A stretch of DNA of 64,000 nt from Alteromonas macleodii ATCC 27126. GTDB lineage: Bacteria > Pseudomonadota > Gammaproteobacteria > Enterobacterales > Alteromonadaceae. A program made the translations under genes and the position numbers. The stretch spans positions 2,604,001 through 2,668,000 of the forward strand of contig NC_018632.1 of assembly GCF_000172635.2 (NCBI RefSeq), read 5' to 3'. Below the pieces are notes generated by a model. That model searched no databases, was not told where the DNA came from, and was given only the letters and a program-made list of their open reading frames with translations. Below are positions 29,248 through 38,323 of this stretch, piece by piece; positions within the stretch are counted from its first letter, which is position 1, and every line of letters begins with the position of its first letter.

Positions 29248-29300
29248 TGTGACATTCCGGTGACAGTGAATTGACACCAAAATGAAGCTTTATTGACACA
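29248..29300 (-). promoter_or_regulatory. Pho box array upstream of phoX
   Basis: On the minus strand TGTCA units recur with exact 11-bp period (plus-strand TGACA at 29250, 29261, 29272 and 29294; a degenerate TGAAG at 29283). This is the spacing of PhoB direct repeats (consensus CTGTCAT every 11 bp). It lies about 100 bp upstream of phoX. Confidence 0.85.
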
Positions 29301-29599
29301 AGGGTCTGAAAAAACGAATAAAACAAATGCGAAGATTTACGAAGGCGCTGTAATCATTGGGATTATTGAATGCTCAATCAAGAAAACCTAAACCACTCAG
29401 TCAGTTTATGAATTATTTGTTTCACAATACTGGTCAGAGCTTTGTGCCCGTGAACACAACAGCACATAACTGCTTGAAAGTTGGATGGGCTAAAATGGAA
29501 AAAGAGGGTAGTTGGAGAAGGCAATTAGAGAAAGACACGGTATAAGCTAACGGGCTACGCATTTCGCTACGGCCCGCTAGCCTGGTCGCTAAGTATTAC
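29301..29599. other. Spacer with a hairpin between phoX and the DUF4861 gene
   Basis: No convincing gene. An imperfect inverted repeat GCTAACGGGC (29546-29555) / GCCCGCTAGC (29572-29581), with a 16-nt loop, lies about 20 bp after the DUF4861 stop on the minus strand. It has no T run, so it may be a stability hairpin or a factor-assisted stop. Confidence 0.45.
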
Positions 29600-30829
29600 T
29601 TAGTTTAAGACGGTAAGAGGATGATTATACATCTTTAATTTATTAACCAGATAATCTTCAAACTGCTTTGCAGTTTGTACATCACTACTGCGCTCAGGCC
29701 AAACCGCGAGAATTTTATAATCTAAAGCGGTTAAAGGTTTGAACAATACAAGGTGGTCATGTTCACCCTCGAATACCTTTTCGACCTGATCTAATCGATA
29801 AACAACGGCCAATCCTAAGTTGTCATTATCTGCCAAGATACTTTGCGTTCCCCAAGTCGCTACAACGCCCCACTCACCACGCTCGGCTTTAATCACCTGC
29901 ATTCCATCATGCGCCACTAGACCTGCGACAATATTATCCGATGGCTCTGATACAGAAACGCTGATGTGGGTGGTGGGGTCAAACGCATCAATTCGATAGT
30001 GCGTGGTAACGTCGATGCTGTCCGCTTTCGCATCAGACGATGACCACCCTTCGTAGCCAACCTCGAACTCAGCCCGCAACTGAGAGTTCGAGACTAATTG
30101 GTATTGCGTATTCTCTACATGCTGAAAGTGCATAACTGTCTGCGTTGAGGAGTCTTGGGTTTCTTGTTCTGTTAATCGACCTAGCGCACCCACGCCCAAC
30201 GATTTACCAACTTTAAGCGCGTCTCCACCCCACGAAGATAAATTATGATAGCTATCGTAGCCGTCTTGCCCCACCTCAGGTAATACTACACTGTCGTTCG
30301 CTTTAACAAAGACATCAATAGCGTTACGCCAATCAAGATAAAGGCGATAGCCCATTTGATCAGACTCCCAGCCTGGTCCTTCGTAACGCAAAAAGTAAGA
30401 ATGATCGGTCAATTGCGGAGGCGATGTGAATGAGGTAACTTCTTCAAAAGAAAAACCCTCAGCGCTATATACTGCGTCTTGCCAATCTCCTCCTGTTCTT
30501 ACGGAAAGTTCAGCGTGCGCCCGGTCTTGGAGGTTAACATTCGTAGCTTGCTCAGGTGGCATAAGTTCCAATGACGCACTACTTCCTGGCGCAATGGATG
30601 CTGCACCTAGTAACACCGCTTGCCCTTCGCTATTCTCAATCCATTCTGACGGAAATTGCTTTAACTTCCACCCCGAATATTGCGGGGGCAGAGATACTTC
30701 AAAAGTTTGATCGCCGCTACCACCGTCTGCCGAATTTTTCACCTTAACAGACAAAGCCGAATTTATATCCCCTTGTGAGCAACTTGCCAATAATGGCACC
30801 AAAATTAGACCTATCTTACTAAATTTCAT
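29600..30829 (-). CDS. DUF4861 lipoprotein, pectin-locus associated
   Basis: 409 residues. Lipoprotein signal (MKFSKIGLILVPLLASC, lipobox LLASC). The body matches DUF4861: FLRYEGPGWESDQMGYRLYLDWRNA, VGQDGYDSYHNLSSWGGDALKVGKSLGVGALG (several blocks). DUF4861 proteins are regularly found in pectin/rhamnogalacturonan loci and have been suspected to be surface or periplasmic glycan-processing proteins; no activity is proven here. Divergent from kduD, sharing a promoter region with a palindromic operator. Start chosen at MKFSK; six extra residues upstream are possible. Confidence 0.8.
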   Translation of the reverse strand: MKFSKIGLILVPLLASCSQGDINSALSVKVKNSADGGSGDQTFEVSLPPQYSGWKLKQFPSEWIENSEGQAVLLGAASIAPGSSASLELMPPEQATNVNLQDRAHAELSVRTGGDWQDAVYSAEGFSFEEVTSFTSPPQLTDHSYFLRYEGPGWESDQMGYRLYLDWRNAIDVFVKANDSVVLPEVGQDGYDSYHNLSSWGGDALKVGKSLGVGALGRLTEQETQDSSTQTVMHFQHVENTQYQLVSNSQLRAEFEVGYEGWSSSDAKADSIDVTTHYRIDAFDPTTHISVSVSEPSDNIVAGLVAHDGMQVIKAERGEWGVVATWGTQSILADNDNLGLAVVYRLDQVEKVFEGEHDHLVLFKPLTALDYKILAVWPERSSDVQTAKQFEDYLVNKLKMYNHPLTVLN

Positions 30830-30894
30830 CACTTTTATGCTCTCCATCGGTTGTTAACGCATTTAACTAATTAACGATATTTATAAACAATATA

Positions 30895-30924
30895 TTGACA
30901 AATGCCACCGGTGGCAATTATTTT
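30895..30924 (+). promoter_or_regulatory. kduD promoter with embedded operator
   Basis: A perfect 14-bp palindrome TGCCACCGGTGGCA (30903-30916) lies between TTGACA (30895-30900) and a weak -10 TATTTT (30919-30924), the position expected for repression. The same palindrome recurs at the other pectin-locus promoters. Confidence 0.82.
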
Positions 30925-31007
30925 AAATTTTGTTAACGAGATTTTTCAATTTAGTATGTCGATAAAATTCGTCATACCCATGAACCATTTAGTGAAAGGT
31001 AAATTAC

Positions 31008-31766
31008 ATGGTCAACTTTAGCCTAGAAGGTAAAACCGCATTTGTGACCGGAGCAAGTCGAGGTATAGGCCAAGCGCTTGCTTTAGCACTCGCCACTTCT
31101 GGCGCCTTCGTCATCTGCGCCAGTTCTCGACCAGGTGGATGTGACGAGACACTACGTAAAATTCAAAGTGAAGGTGGTCAAGCCATGGCATTAGATGCCG
31201 ACCTCGCTGATGCCGACGCGGTAGTTAAACTTGCTGAAGATGCGTTAAGCATTAAAGGACACATCGACATCCTGCTGAATAACGGCGGCACTATTTTCAG
31301 AGCACCGGCAACCGACTTTCCTTTTGACGAGTGGAAAAACGTGCTTGCTGTCAACATCGATTCAGCTTTCCTACTTAGCCAAACTATTGGCAAGACGATG
31401 GTAGAACGGGGACAAGGCAAAATCATCAATATTGCATCAATGTTAAGTTATACAGGTGGCATCACCGTTCCTGCCTACACAGCGAGTAAACACGCCATCG
31501 CGGGTCTTACGAAAGCGCTAGCAAACGAATGGGGCCAATATAATGTGCAGGTGAACGCTATTGCGCCAGGTTACATCAAAACCGATAACACCCAAGCACT
31601 GCAAGATGATGAAACGCGCAGTGCTGAAATTTGTGCCCGCATTCCAGCAAATCGCTGGGGGGAAAGTGATGATTTAGCAGGTGCGGCGGTATTTCTTGCG
31701 AGCGCAGCAAGCAATTACGTAAACGGCCATATCCTTGCTGTCGACGGCGGCTTTCTAGCACGTTAA
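31008..31766 (+). CDS. kduD: 2-dehydro-3-deoxy-D-gluconate 5-dehydrogenase (KduD)
   Basis: 252 residues, classical short-chain dehydrogenase. Cofactor motif TGASRGIG (15-22), NNGG (88-91), catalytic Ser-Tyr-Lys in NIASMLSYTGG and YTASKHA. It reduces 2,5-diketo-3-deoxygluconate (DKII) to KDG, the last step for unsaturated uronate from pectin lysis. First gene of kduD-kduI-TRAP operon; repressor palindrome in its promoter. Confidence 0.92.
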   Translation: MVNFSLEGKTAFVTGASRGIGQALALALATSGAFVICASSRPGGCDETLRKIQSEGGQAMALDADLADADAVVKLAEDALSIKGHIDILLNNGGTIFRAPATDFPFDEWKNVLAVNIDSAFLLSQTIGKTMVERGQGKIINIASMLSYTGGITVPAYTASKHAIAGLTKALANEWGQYNVQVNAIAPGYIKTDNTQALQDDETRSAEICARIPANRWGESDDLAGAAVFLASAASNYVNGHILAVDGGFLAR

Positions 31767-31788
31767 TTAACGAATGGGGGATACAGCC

Positions 31789-32652
31789 ATGAGCGATAGA
31801 AAAGACATGAGCAAGAAAATAGATACCCGATATGCTATCGGTCGTAAAGAGGCCAATGCTTACAACACGCAGGAATTGCGTGACGCATTTTTAGTCGACA
31901 CCCTAATGACACAAGGTGAAGTCGTATGGATATACACCCACTACGAACGCTTTATGCTTGGAAGTGCCGTACCGACAACGTCAGCGCTAACGCTAGAAAC
32001 CATTGAAGATCAGTTAAAGATGCCGTTCTTTACCGCCCGTCGCGAAGTCGGTGTAATTAATATCGGCGGGCCTGGAACCATTACTGTTTCAGGCACCACT
32101 TATCACCTAGATAATGAAGAGGCCTTGTACATCGGACAAGGCAATGAAGAAGTCATTTTTGAGTCGGACAATGCGTCCAATCCTGCCAAATATTACTTAA
32201 ACTCGGCGCCGGCTCACCACGCCTATTCCTGCAAAAAAATAGGCAGCACAGATGCAAACATCCTTCACTTAGGCAGTCAGGAAACCTCCAACAAGCGTGA
32301 TATCAAACAGTTACTTATCAATACTGTTGTCGATACTTGTCAGCTTCAAATGGGACTAACGCGTCTGCACACAGGCTCCGTCTGGAACACCATGCCAGCT
32401 CATCAACATGACCGACGCAATGAAGTGTACTTTTACTTTGATATGGATAGCGAAAGCCGCGTATGTCACTTCATGGGCGAACCTCACGAAACTCGCCATA
32501 TTTTTGTAGCAAATGAAGAAGCCGTGGTATCGCCACCTTGGTCCATTCATTGTGGTGTAGGTACTGGAAGCTATGCATTTATCTGGGGAATGGCAGGTGA
32601 AAACCTGGATTACGATGATATGGATAAGTTTCCGCCTTCACAGTTGCGTTAA
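31789..32652 (+). CDS. kduI: 5-keto-4-deoxyuronate isomerase (KduI)
   Basis: 287 residues, cupin isomerase converting 5-keto-4-deoxyuronate to 2,5-diketo-3-deoxygluconate. Metal ligands are visible in TMPAHQHDRRNEVYFYFD (His-x-His and Glu) and SPPWSIHCGVGTGSY. The family start region DTRYAIGRKEANAYNTQELRDAF is present in full over consecutive segments. The start at 31789 is preferred because GGGGG lies 7 nt upstream; an ATG five codons earlier is possible. 22 bp after kduD. Confidence 0.94.
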   Translation: MSDRKDMSKKIDTRYAIGRKEANAYNTQELRDAFLVDTLMTQGEVVWIYTHYERFMLGSAVPTTSALTLETIEDQLKMPFFTARREVGVINIGGPGTITVSGTTYHLDNEEALYIGQGNEEVIFESDNASNPAKYYLNSAPAHHAYSCKKIGSTDANILHLGSQETSNKRDIKQLLINTVVDTCQLQMGLTRLHTGSVWNTMPAHQHDRRNEVYFYFDMDSESRVCHFMGEPHETRHIFVANEEAVVSPPWSIHCGVGTGSYAFIWGMAGENLDYDDMDKFPPSQLR

Positions 32653-32676
32653 GCAGCCCTGCTCTAAATAGGTGTA

Positions 32677-33666
32677 ATGATTATGTTGCGGTATATAAAA
32701 CTCACACTGTCAGCCACGGCCCTGTTGCTAACCTCGGCGTGTTCGCAAAATGAACTGCAAGGCGAAGTCACCGTATTGCGCTTGGGGCATACGTTGGACA
32801 CTCAACACTCAGTACATAAAGCAATGGAATATCTTGGAGAGCGCCTAGATTACTATTCTGACGGTACAATGAGTGTGGTTATTTACCCAAGCAGCCAGCT
32901 GGGAACCGAGAGGGAGATGGTAGAACTGCTGCAGATTGGCTCACTCGCCATGACTAAGGTGTCGGCAAGTCCTTTGGAAGGGTTTGCTCCCGAAATGAAG
33001 ATTTTTAGCATTCCTTACATTTTCCGCGATAACGAACACTTCTGGCGTGTATTAAACAGCGATTTAGGCGATGAGTTGCTATCTGGTGTTGAAGACTTTC
33101 GACTTAAAGGTCTCGGCTATTACGATGCGGGAAGCCGCAGTTTTTACACCAACGACAAACCAATAGAAACACCAAGCGATCTGAACGGACTCAAAATTCG
33201 CGTGTTGAACAGCCCCACTGCAGTAGCAACAGTTCGCGCACTTGGAGGAGCTGCAACCCCCGTTGCCTGGGGAGAACTGTACACTGCGCTTCAGCAAGGC
33301 GTTGTAGACGGCGCAGAGAATAACCCGCCCAGCTACTACCTTTCACGTCATTATGAAATTGCCCGTTACTACAGCCTTGACGAGCATACCAGTGTTCCAG
33401 ACGTCATGCTGGCATCGCTGCCGGTATGGGAAAGTTTGAATGAACAGCAGCAAACGTGGCTAACCAAAGCAATGGAAGACTCTGTTGAATACCAACGCGA
33501 ACTTTGGAAAACATCTACGCAAGCCTCTTTAGAAAAGGTAAAAGCCGAAGGCGTCACAGTTATTACGCCTGATAAAGCACCTTTCGTCGAAGCGGTAAAG
33601 CCTTTTCATAAGAGCTTTGAAGGCACGCCAATTGGCGACTTAATTACGCAAATAAAAGCGATGTAA
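32677..33666 (+). CDS. TRAP transporter substrate-binding protein (DctP family)
   Basis: 329 residues. Signal with lipobox-like LTSAC (Cys22), so a lipid-anchored periplasmic receptor. DctP features: LRLGHTLDTQHSVHKAMEYL, YPSSQLGTEREMVELLQIGS, FYTNDKPIETPSDLNGLKIRV, and GEL-YTALQQGVVDGAENNPPSYY with the carboxylate-binding Arg in LKIRVLNSP. The context (kduI upstream, membrane subunits downstream) suggests import of galacturonate or unsaturated oligo-uronides; ligand not proven. Confidence 0.9.
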   Translation: MIMLRYIKLTLSATALLLTSACSQNELQGEVTVLRLGHTLDTQHSVHKAMEYLGERLDYYSDGTMSVVIYPSSQLGTEREMVELLQIGSLAMTKVSASPLEGFAPEMKIFSIPYIFRDNEHFWRVLNSDLGDELLSGVEDFRLKGLGYYDAGSRSFYTNDKPIETPSDLNGLKIRVLNSPTAVATVRALGGAATPVAWGELYTALQQGVVDGAENNPPSYYLSRHYEIARYYSLDEHTSVPDVMLASLPVWESLNEQQQTWLTKAMEDSVEYQRELWKTSTQASLEKVKAEGVTVITPDKAPFVEAVKPFHKSFEGTPIGDLITQIKAM

Positions 33667-33668
33667 CA

Positions 33669-34154
33669 ATGACAATAATACGCCTCATCGATAAAGCCTT
33701 AGCCGGCACCCTTATTATTGCCATGGTAAGTATTTTACTTACCGTAATTTGGCAAGTGGTCTCACGTTACGTACTTAAAGACCCCGCTTCGGTCACCGAA
33801 GAGTTGTCTAGGTTCATACTTATTTGGATAGGCATCTTAGGTGCGGCCTACGCCTATCGCCAAAACGCGCATTTGGGGTTCAACTTAATTGTTGAGCGTC
33901 AGTCTCGTAAAGTGAAACGCCTTCTACTTACCTGCGTTGAAGTCATTGTCATTATCTTCTGTGTTTTGGTGATGGTTTACGGCGGCGCTGAACTAGTGTC
34001 TCTTACATTAGAGCTAGAGCAAATCTCAGCAGCGCTAGGTGTGAAAATGGGCTTCATCTATAGCGTGCTTCCCTTATCTGGAGGCCTTATCATTGCCTAT
34101 GCACTGGTTAACATTACTGCACTTTGGCGAAACAACAATAAGGAGTCAGCGTAA
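33669..34154 (+). CDS. TRAP transporter small permease (DctQ family)
   Basis: 161 residues with four membrane spans (about 11-30, 45-62, 84-105, 124-145). DctQ signature in WQVVSRYVLKDPASVTEELSRFILIWIGILGAAYA (two adjoining parts). Starts 2 bp after the binding-protein gene; its TAA stop overlaps the ATG of the large permease (TAATG). Forms the membrane complex with the following protein. Confidence 0.92.
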   Translation: MTIIRLIDKALAGTLIIAMVSILLTVIWQVVSRYVLKDPASVTEELSRFILIWIGILGAAYAYRQNAHLGFNLIVERQSRKVKRLLLTCVEVIVIIFCVLVMVYGGAELVSLTLELEQISAALGVKMGFIYSVLPLSGGLIIAYALVNITALWRNNNKESA

Positions 34155-35449
34155 TGGAACTGACCGGTATTATCTTAGTCGTCGCCTTTTTTGTACTCCT
34201 TCTTTTAAATGTTCCTATTTCAATCAGCATTGGTGTAGCCACGCTGCTTGCTATGGTAATGAGCATGGACATTGCTCCGGCTACCATTACTATTGCCCAG
34301 CGTATGGCAGGTGGTCTTAATAGCTTTGCGCTCTTGGCAATCCCATTTTTTGTTTTATCTGGCCTTATCATGGGACGCGGCGGGATAGCCAAGCGATTAA
34401 TTGAATGTGCAATGGCGCTTATTGGTGCGCTTCCCGGTGGTTTAGCCTTGGTGAATGTTGTTTCCTGCATGCTGTTTGGTGCAATTTCAGGGTCTGCAGT
34501 AGCGACTACGTCTGCTATTGGCAGCTTCATGTTGCCCGAAATGAAGAAAGCGGGCTACGAGCCGAATTTTAGCGCAGCGGTCACTGCCGCTGCATCAACT
34601 ACGGGAATGTTAATTCCGCCAAGTAATATCTTAATTGTATACGCAATCGCTAGCGGTGGCGTATCCATCGCCGCCCTCTTTATGGCTGGCTATATTCCAG
34701 GCATTATGGTGGGTCTAGCGCTCATGCTGGTGTGCTTTATCTACGCAAAAATGAAGGGATACCCCCTATCGCCGCGGCTTCCTATTAAAGTAGTTGTCGA
34801 AAAAACTATCGCAGCACTCCCTTCCCTATTCCTCATATTCTTAGTGATTGGCGGCATTGTGGGCGGCGTTTTTACCGCTACCGAAGCTGGTGCCATTGCG
34901 GTGGTTTACTCATTGCTGTTAGCTGTGGTGTTTTATAAAGAAGTGGATGCGAAAGCCCTACCTGATATTTTCTTGAAGGCGGCAGAAACGACGGCAATTG
35001 TAATGCTGCTTATCGCGGCCTCAACAGCGATGTCTTGGCTATTGTCGTTTGAGAACATTCCGCAAACCTTAAGTAACGCACTGTTGTCGATAAGCGATAA
35101 CCCATTACTTATTCTTCTCTTAATCAACCTATTGCTTATCGTAGTTGGTGCATTCTTGGATATGACACCTGCCGTACTTATTTTTACGCCCATATTTTTG
35201 CCGGTGGCCTTAGAACTTGGAATGAGCGAACTGCAATTCGGCATCATGCTCGTACTCAACCTGTCTATTGGATTGTGCTCACCGCCCGTCGGCGCCGTAC
35301 TTTTCATTACCTGTGCCATTGCCAAAACCAAACTTGAGAACATCATTCGACCGCTAATACCTTTATATGTGGCTATGTTTGTCGTTCTTATGCTAGTTAC
35401 GTATGTCGCATGGTTCAGCGAAGCGCTACCACGTGCACTAGGATTTTAG
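34154..35449 (+). CDS. TRAP transporter large permease (DctM family)
   Basis: 431 residues, about 11-13 membrane spans. DctM motifs: ALLAIPFFVLSGLIMGRGG, GALPGGLALVNVVSCMLFGAISGSAVATTSAIG in parts, TTGMLIPPSNILIVYA and GLCSPPVGAVLF. It couples sodium or proton flow to uptake of the acid bound by the DctP subunit. One-base overlap with the small permease. Last gene of the kduD operon. Confidence 0.94.
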   Translation: MELTGIILVVAFFVLLLLNVPISISIGVATLLAMVMSMDIAPATITIAQRMAGGLNSFALLAIPFFVLSGLIMGRGGIAKRLIECAMALIGALPGGLALVNVVSCMLFGAISGSAVATTSAIGSFMLPEMKKAGYEPNFSAAVTAAASTTGMLIPPSNILIVYAIASGGVSIAALFMAGYIPGIMVGLALMLVCFIYAKMKGYPLSPRLPIKVVVEKTIAALPSLFLIFLVIGGIVGGVFTATEAGAIAVVYSLLLAVVFYKEVDAKALPDIFLKAAETTAIVMLLIAASTAMSWLLSFENIPQTLSNALLSISDNPLLILLLINLLLIVVGAFLDMTPAVLIFTPIFLPVALELGMSELQFGIMLVLNLSIGLCSPPVGAVLFITCAIAKTKLENIIRPLIPLYVAMFVVLMLVTYVAWFSEALPRALGF

Positions 35450-35475
35450 TAAGGTAGAATCATCAAAACTGAAAA

Positions 35476-35502
35476 GTGTGGTCAGGCGTAGTTTGATCAC
35501 AC
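35476..35502 (+). terminator. Weak hairpin after the TRAP operon
   Basis: GTGTGGTCA / TGATCACAC with one G-U pair and a 9-nt loop, 26 bp after the large permease stop. Only a broken T tract follows. Confidence 0.35.
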
Positions 35503-35530
35503 GAACTTTCACTTTTAAGTAACAAAAACG

Positions 35531-35555
35531 TATTACCCGTATTTGTATGGTAATA
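35531..35555. promoter_or_regulatory. Inverted repeat before the LacI-type gene
   Basis: TATTACC / GGTAATA with an 11-bp centre, 41 bp before the regulator start. It differs from the TGCCACCGGTGGCA operators and could bind another regulator or be part of the promoter. Confidence 0.35.
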
Positions 35556-35595
35556 TCGGAAGTAACGACATAATAGCGCGGAAAAACAGAGAATT

Positions 35596-36612
35596 ATGAA
35601 CAAGCGCCCGACTATCAATGATGTTGCAGCCCTAGCAGGTGTATCAAAGCGTACCGTGTCACGCGTCATTAACGGTGCGACCAATGTGGGAAAAGCAACA
35701 CGTGAGCGCATTGAAGCGGTCATTCAAGAAACGGGGTTTGCCCCTGACAAACAAGCGCGTGGTTTAAGTACTAGCCGCTCTTACTTGATAGGCTTGATTT
35801 ATGACAACCCCGATGCCTTGTATATAGACCAAGTACAAAGAGGCGTGTTAAGCATATGTTCTCAAAAGGGTTATGAGTTAGTTGTACACCCTTGTAGTTA
35901 TAATGCCGAAGGTTTTGTAGAAGACTGTATTAACTTTGTGCGTCGTTCAAACATAGATGGTGTCATCATATTGCCACCGGTATCCGAATCGAAGTTATTA
36001 GCCGACGCGCTGCAACAAAAGAGTATTAACTATGTGCGAATGGCGTCAGTAGATTTAGATGACCATCAAAATATCGTAGTGAGTGACGACAGAGCTGCTT
36101 TAAGTGACTTAGCGCGCTATATGGTTTCACTAGGCCATAAAGACATTGGTATCATCAGCGGTCCGCAACAGTATTATTCCTCAAAAGAGCGTTTGGAAGG
36201 CTTTGTTGAAACGCTTAACGGCCTGGGTGTCGATGTACCTAAAAACAGGGTAATTGAGGGTAAAAACAGCTTCGAAAGCGGTATAGAATGCGCGCGTCAA
36301 TTGCTTATTCAGTCACCACGAGTTAAAGCTATTTTTGCAAACAACGATGAAATGGCAGCAGGCGTATTGAAAGTGGCTCATGAAATGGGAATAACCGTAC
36401 CTGACGAACTATCCGTCGCGGGGTTCGATGACAACTTACTTGCTGCCCGCGTAATCCCTGCCCTTACCACTGTTCAACGTCCCGTTGGCGATATGGCAGC
36501 TATCGCAGCGCGTAAAATCATCGCGCATATCGAAGGCAGTGAAGTTAGTGAAACCGAAACGTATCTGGTCAAACCTCACCTAATTATTCGCGATTCAATC
36601 AAAAAAGTGTGA
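35596..36612 (+). CDS. LacI-family regulator of the pectin/galacturonate locus
   Basis: 338 residues. N-terminal HTH (TINDVAALAGVSKRTVSRVI, about 5-24) and hinge helix (RGLSTSRSYLIGLIYD), then a periplasmic-binding-protein-like effector domain ending LTTVQRPVGDMAAIAARKI. A CRP/LacI hinge of this type reads palindromes with central CCGG-like symmetry, which fits the nearby TGCYACCGGTRGCA sites. Effector probably KDG or a related uronate intermediate (inference). It lies between the TRAP operon and uxaA operon, all on plus. Confidence 0.9.
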   Translation: MNKRPTINDVAALAGVSKRTVSRVINGATNVGKATRERIEAVIQETGFAPDKQARGLSTSRSYLIGLIYDNPDALYIDQVQRGVLSICSQKGYELVVHPCSYNAEGFVEDCINFVRRSNIDGVIILPPVSESKLLADALQQKSINYVRMASVDLDDHQNIVVSDDRAALSDLARYMVSLGHKDIGIISGPQQYYSSKERLEGFVETLNGLGVDVPKNRVIEGKNSFESGIECARQLLIQSPRVKAIFANNDEMAAGVLKVAHEMGITVPDELSVAGFDDNLLAARVIPALTTVQRPVGDMAAIAARKIIAHIEGSEVSETETYLVKPHLIIRDSIKKV

Positions 36613-36623
36613 TTTTTTACAAT

Positions 36624-36647
36624 GAAGTGTTGCTAACACTTCTTTTT
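36624..36647 (+). terminator. Terminator after the LacI-type gene
   Basis: GAAGTGTT / AACACTTC, loop GCT, then TTTTT, 12 bp after the stop. Confidence 0.85.
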
Positions 36648-36657
36648 CGACCTATTA

Positions 36658-36671
36658 TGCCACCGGTGGCA
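36658..36671. promoter_or_regulatory. Operator upstream of uxaA
   Basis: Perfect palindrome TGCCACCGGTGGCA, identical to the kduD operator, 150 bp before uxaA. Confidence 0.82.
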
Positions 36672-36821
36672 CGACAATAAAAAAGAATGTTAAAAATAAA
36701 CAATTTGTAAACAGAGCGTAAAAAGCAACGTTTTCTAATCTATCGCTCTTTTTAAGTACACAGTGCTTATTTAACAACGCTTGGCAGTTAAATAAGCCGT
36801 AAAGATAAAGCAGGACTTGTA

Positions 36822-38312
36822 ATGGACGTTAAAACACAACTAGTTAAAGTGCATAATAACGATAACGTTGCGGTTGCAACCTGCCCTATCGTGGCTGGCA
36901 CTTACATCGCTGAATATGACATTACAGTTAGCCAAGACATTCCTGCTGGCCATAAAGTTGCCTTAGTTACCCTGTCAGACGGTGGCGACATCGTGAAATA
37001 TGGTTTCAGCATTGGTGCTGCAACAAGCCAAATTAATGCTGGTGAACATGTTCACAGCCATAACGCAAAGACTAAGTTAAAAGGCACTGAACAATACGTT
37101 TACGCGCCGTCAAATACCGCTTCAAAACAAAACCATCTTACTTCTGGGTTACAGTTCATGGGCTACAGAAGAGAAAATGGAAAAGTGGGTATTCGCAATG
37201 AAGTATGGATCATCAATACCGTAGGCTGCGTAAATCGAACAGCAGACCGTATTGCCAACGAATGTAATCGTCGTTTCGCTAGCGAGTGCGACGGATTCCG
37301 CGCATTTACCCACCCTTTTGGCTGTTCTCAGCTGGGCGATGATTTAGATGACACGCGCACTATCTTAGCCTCTCTCGCATCTCACCCGAACGCTGGTGCG
37401 GTGTTAATTGTAGGCTTGGGTTGCGAAAACAATCAGCTTAAGAGTTTACTGCCTCACGTTGATAAACCGGCAAATCGGGTTCGCTTCTACAACGCACAAG
37501 AAGTGGTAGATGAGTTAGAAGAAGGCGTCAATGCGGTTTATGACTTGTTAAAAGTAATGGCTAATGACAAACGTGAGCCTATCGACGCTAGCGAATTAAC
37601 CTTAGGCATGAAGTGTGGTGGTAGCGACGCTTTTAGCGGTATTACTGCCAACCCAACAGTAGGGCGTGTTACCGATTTAATGTGTAATCTAGGTGGCTCG
37701 GTCATTTTAACCGAAACGCCAGAAATGTTTGGTGCCGAACAGCTCTTAATGAATCGCGCTAAAAACAAAGACGTATTCGAGGCGTTTAACTCGCTGATTG
37801 ATGAGTTTAAGAACTACTTTATCGCCCACAATCAACCTATTTACGAAAACCCGTCTCCAGGCAATAAGGCAGGCGGTTTAACCACGCTAGAGGAAAAGTC
37901 TCTCGGCGCGGTTCAAAAAGGTGGAACGTCTACTATTCAGTCTATCTTGCAGTATGGCGAGCCCAAGCAAGATAAAGGCCTAAGTTTATTACAAGCACCT
38001 GGTAACGATGCCGTTAGTTCAACGGCGTTGGCAGCATCGGGGGCACATATCGTTTTATTCACCACAGGCCGAGGCACGCCCCTTGGTTTTCCTGTACCCA
38101 CAGTCAAGATATCGTCAAATTCAGATATCGCTAATAAGAAGCCACATTGGATAGATTTTAACGCTGGACAAGTTCTAGAAGGCGTCTCTATCGATAAGTG
38201 TGCCGAAGCGCTACTCCAACATTGCTTGGCAGTGGCATCTGGTCAACAAACCTGCAACGAGAAGAATGGCAGCCATGAGATTGCTATTTGGAAACGTGGC
38301 GTCACCCTCTAA
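36822..38312 (+). CDS. uxaA: Altronate dehydratase
   Basis: 496 residues. N-terminal SAF domain (about 1-90, DNVAVATCPIVAG... DIPAGHKVALV) and the C-terminal UxaA/altronate hydrolase domain: GYRRENGKVGIRNEVWIINTVGCVNRTA (two blocks), THPFGCSQLGDD, GLGCENNQ, TLGMKCGGSDAFSGITANP. It dehydrates D-altronate to KDG in galacturonate catabolism. First of a five-gene operon with uxaC 11 bp behind; repressor palindrome upstream. Confidence 0.95.
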   Translation: MDVKTQLVKVHNNDNVAVATCPIVAGTYIAEYDITVSQDIPAGHKVALVTLSDGGDIVKYGFSIGAATSQINAGEHVHSHNAKTKLKGTEQYVYAPSNTASKQNHLTSGLQFMGYRRENGKVGIRNEVWIINTVGCVNRTADRIANECNRRFASECDGFRAFTHPFGCSQLGDDLDDTRTILASLASHPNAGAVLIVGLGCENNQLKSLLPHVDKPANRVRFYNAQEVVDELEEGVNAVYDLLKVMANDKREPIDASELTLGMKCGGSDAFSGITANPTVGRVTDLMCNLGGSVILTETPEMFGAEQLLMNRAKNKDVFEAFNSLIDEFKNYFIAHNQPIYENPSPGNKAGGLTTLEEKSLGAVQKGGTSTIQSILQYGEPKQDKGLSLLQAPGNDAVSSTALAASGAHIVLFTTGRGTPLGFPVPTVKISSNSDIANKKPHWIDFNAGQVLEGVSIDKCAEALLQHCLAVASGQQTCNEKNGSHEIAIWKRGVTL

Positions 38313-38323
38313 AAGAGAGCGTT

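Noticed and set aside
29357..29545. 62-codon plus-strand frame from a TTG start
   Set aside because: No SD, no recognisable domain and a rare start codon; it lies in the spacer between two minus-strand genes.
34114..34530. 138-codon minus-strand frame
   Set aside because: Antisense to the overlapping TRAP permease genes, with no family likeness or SD.
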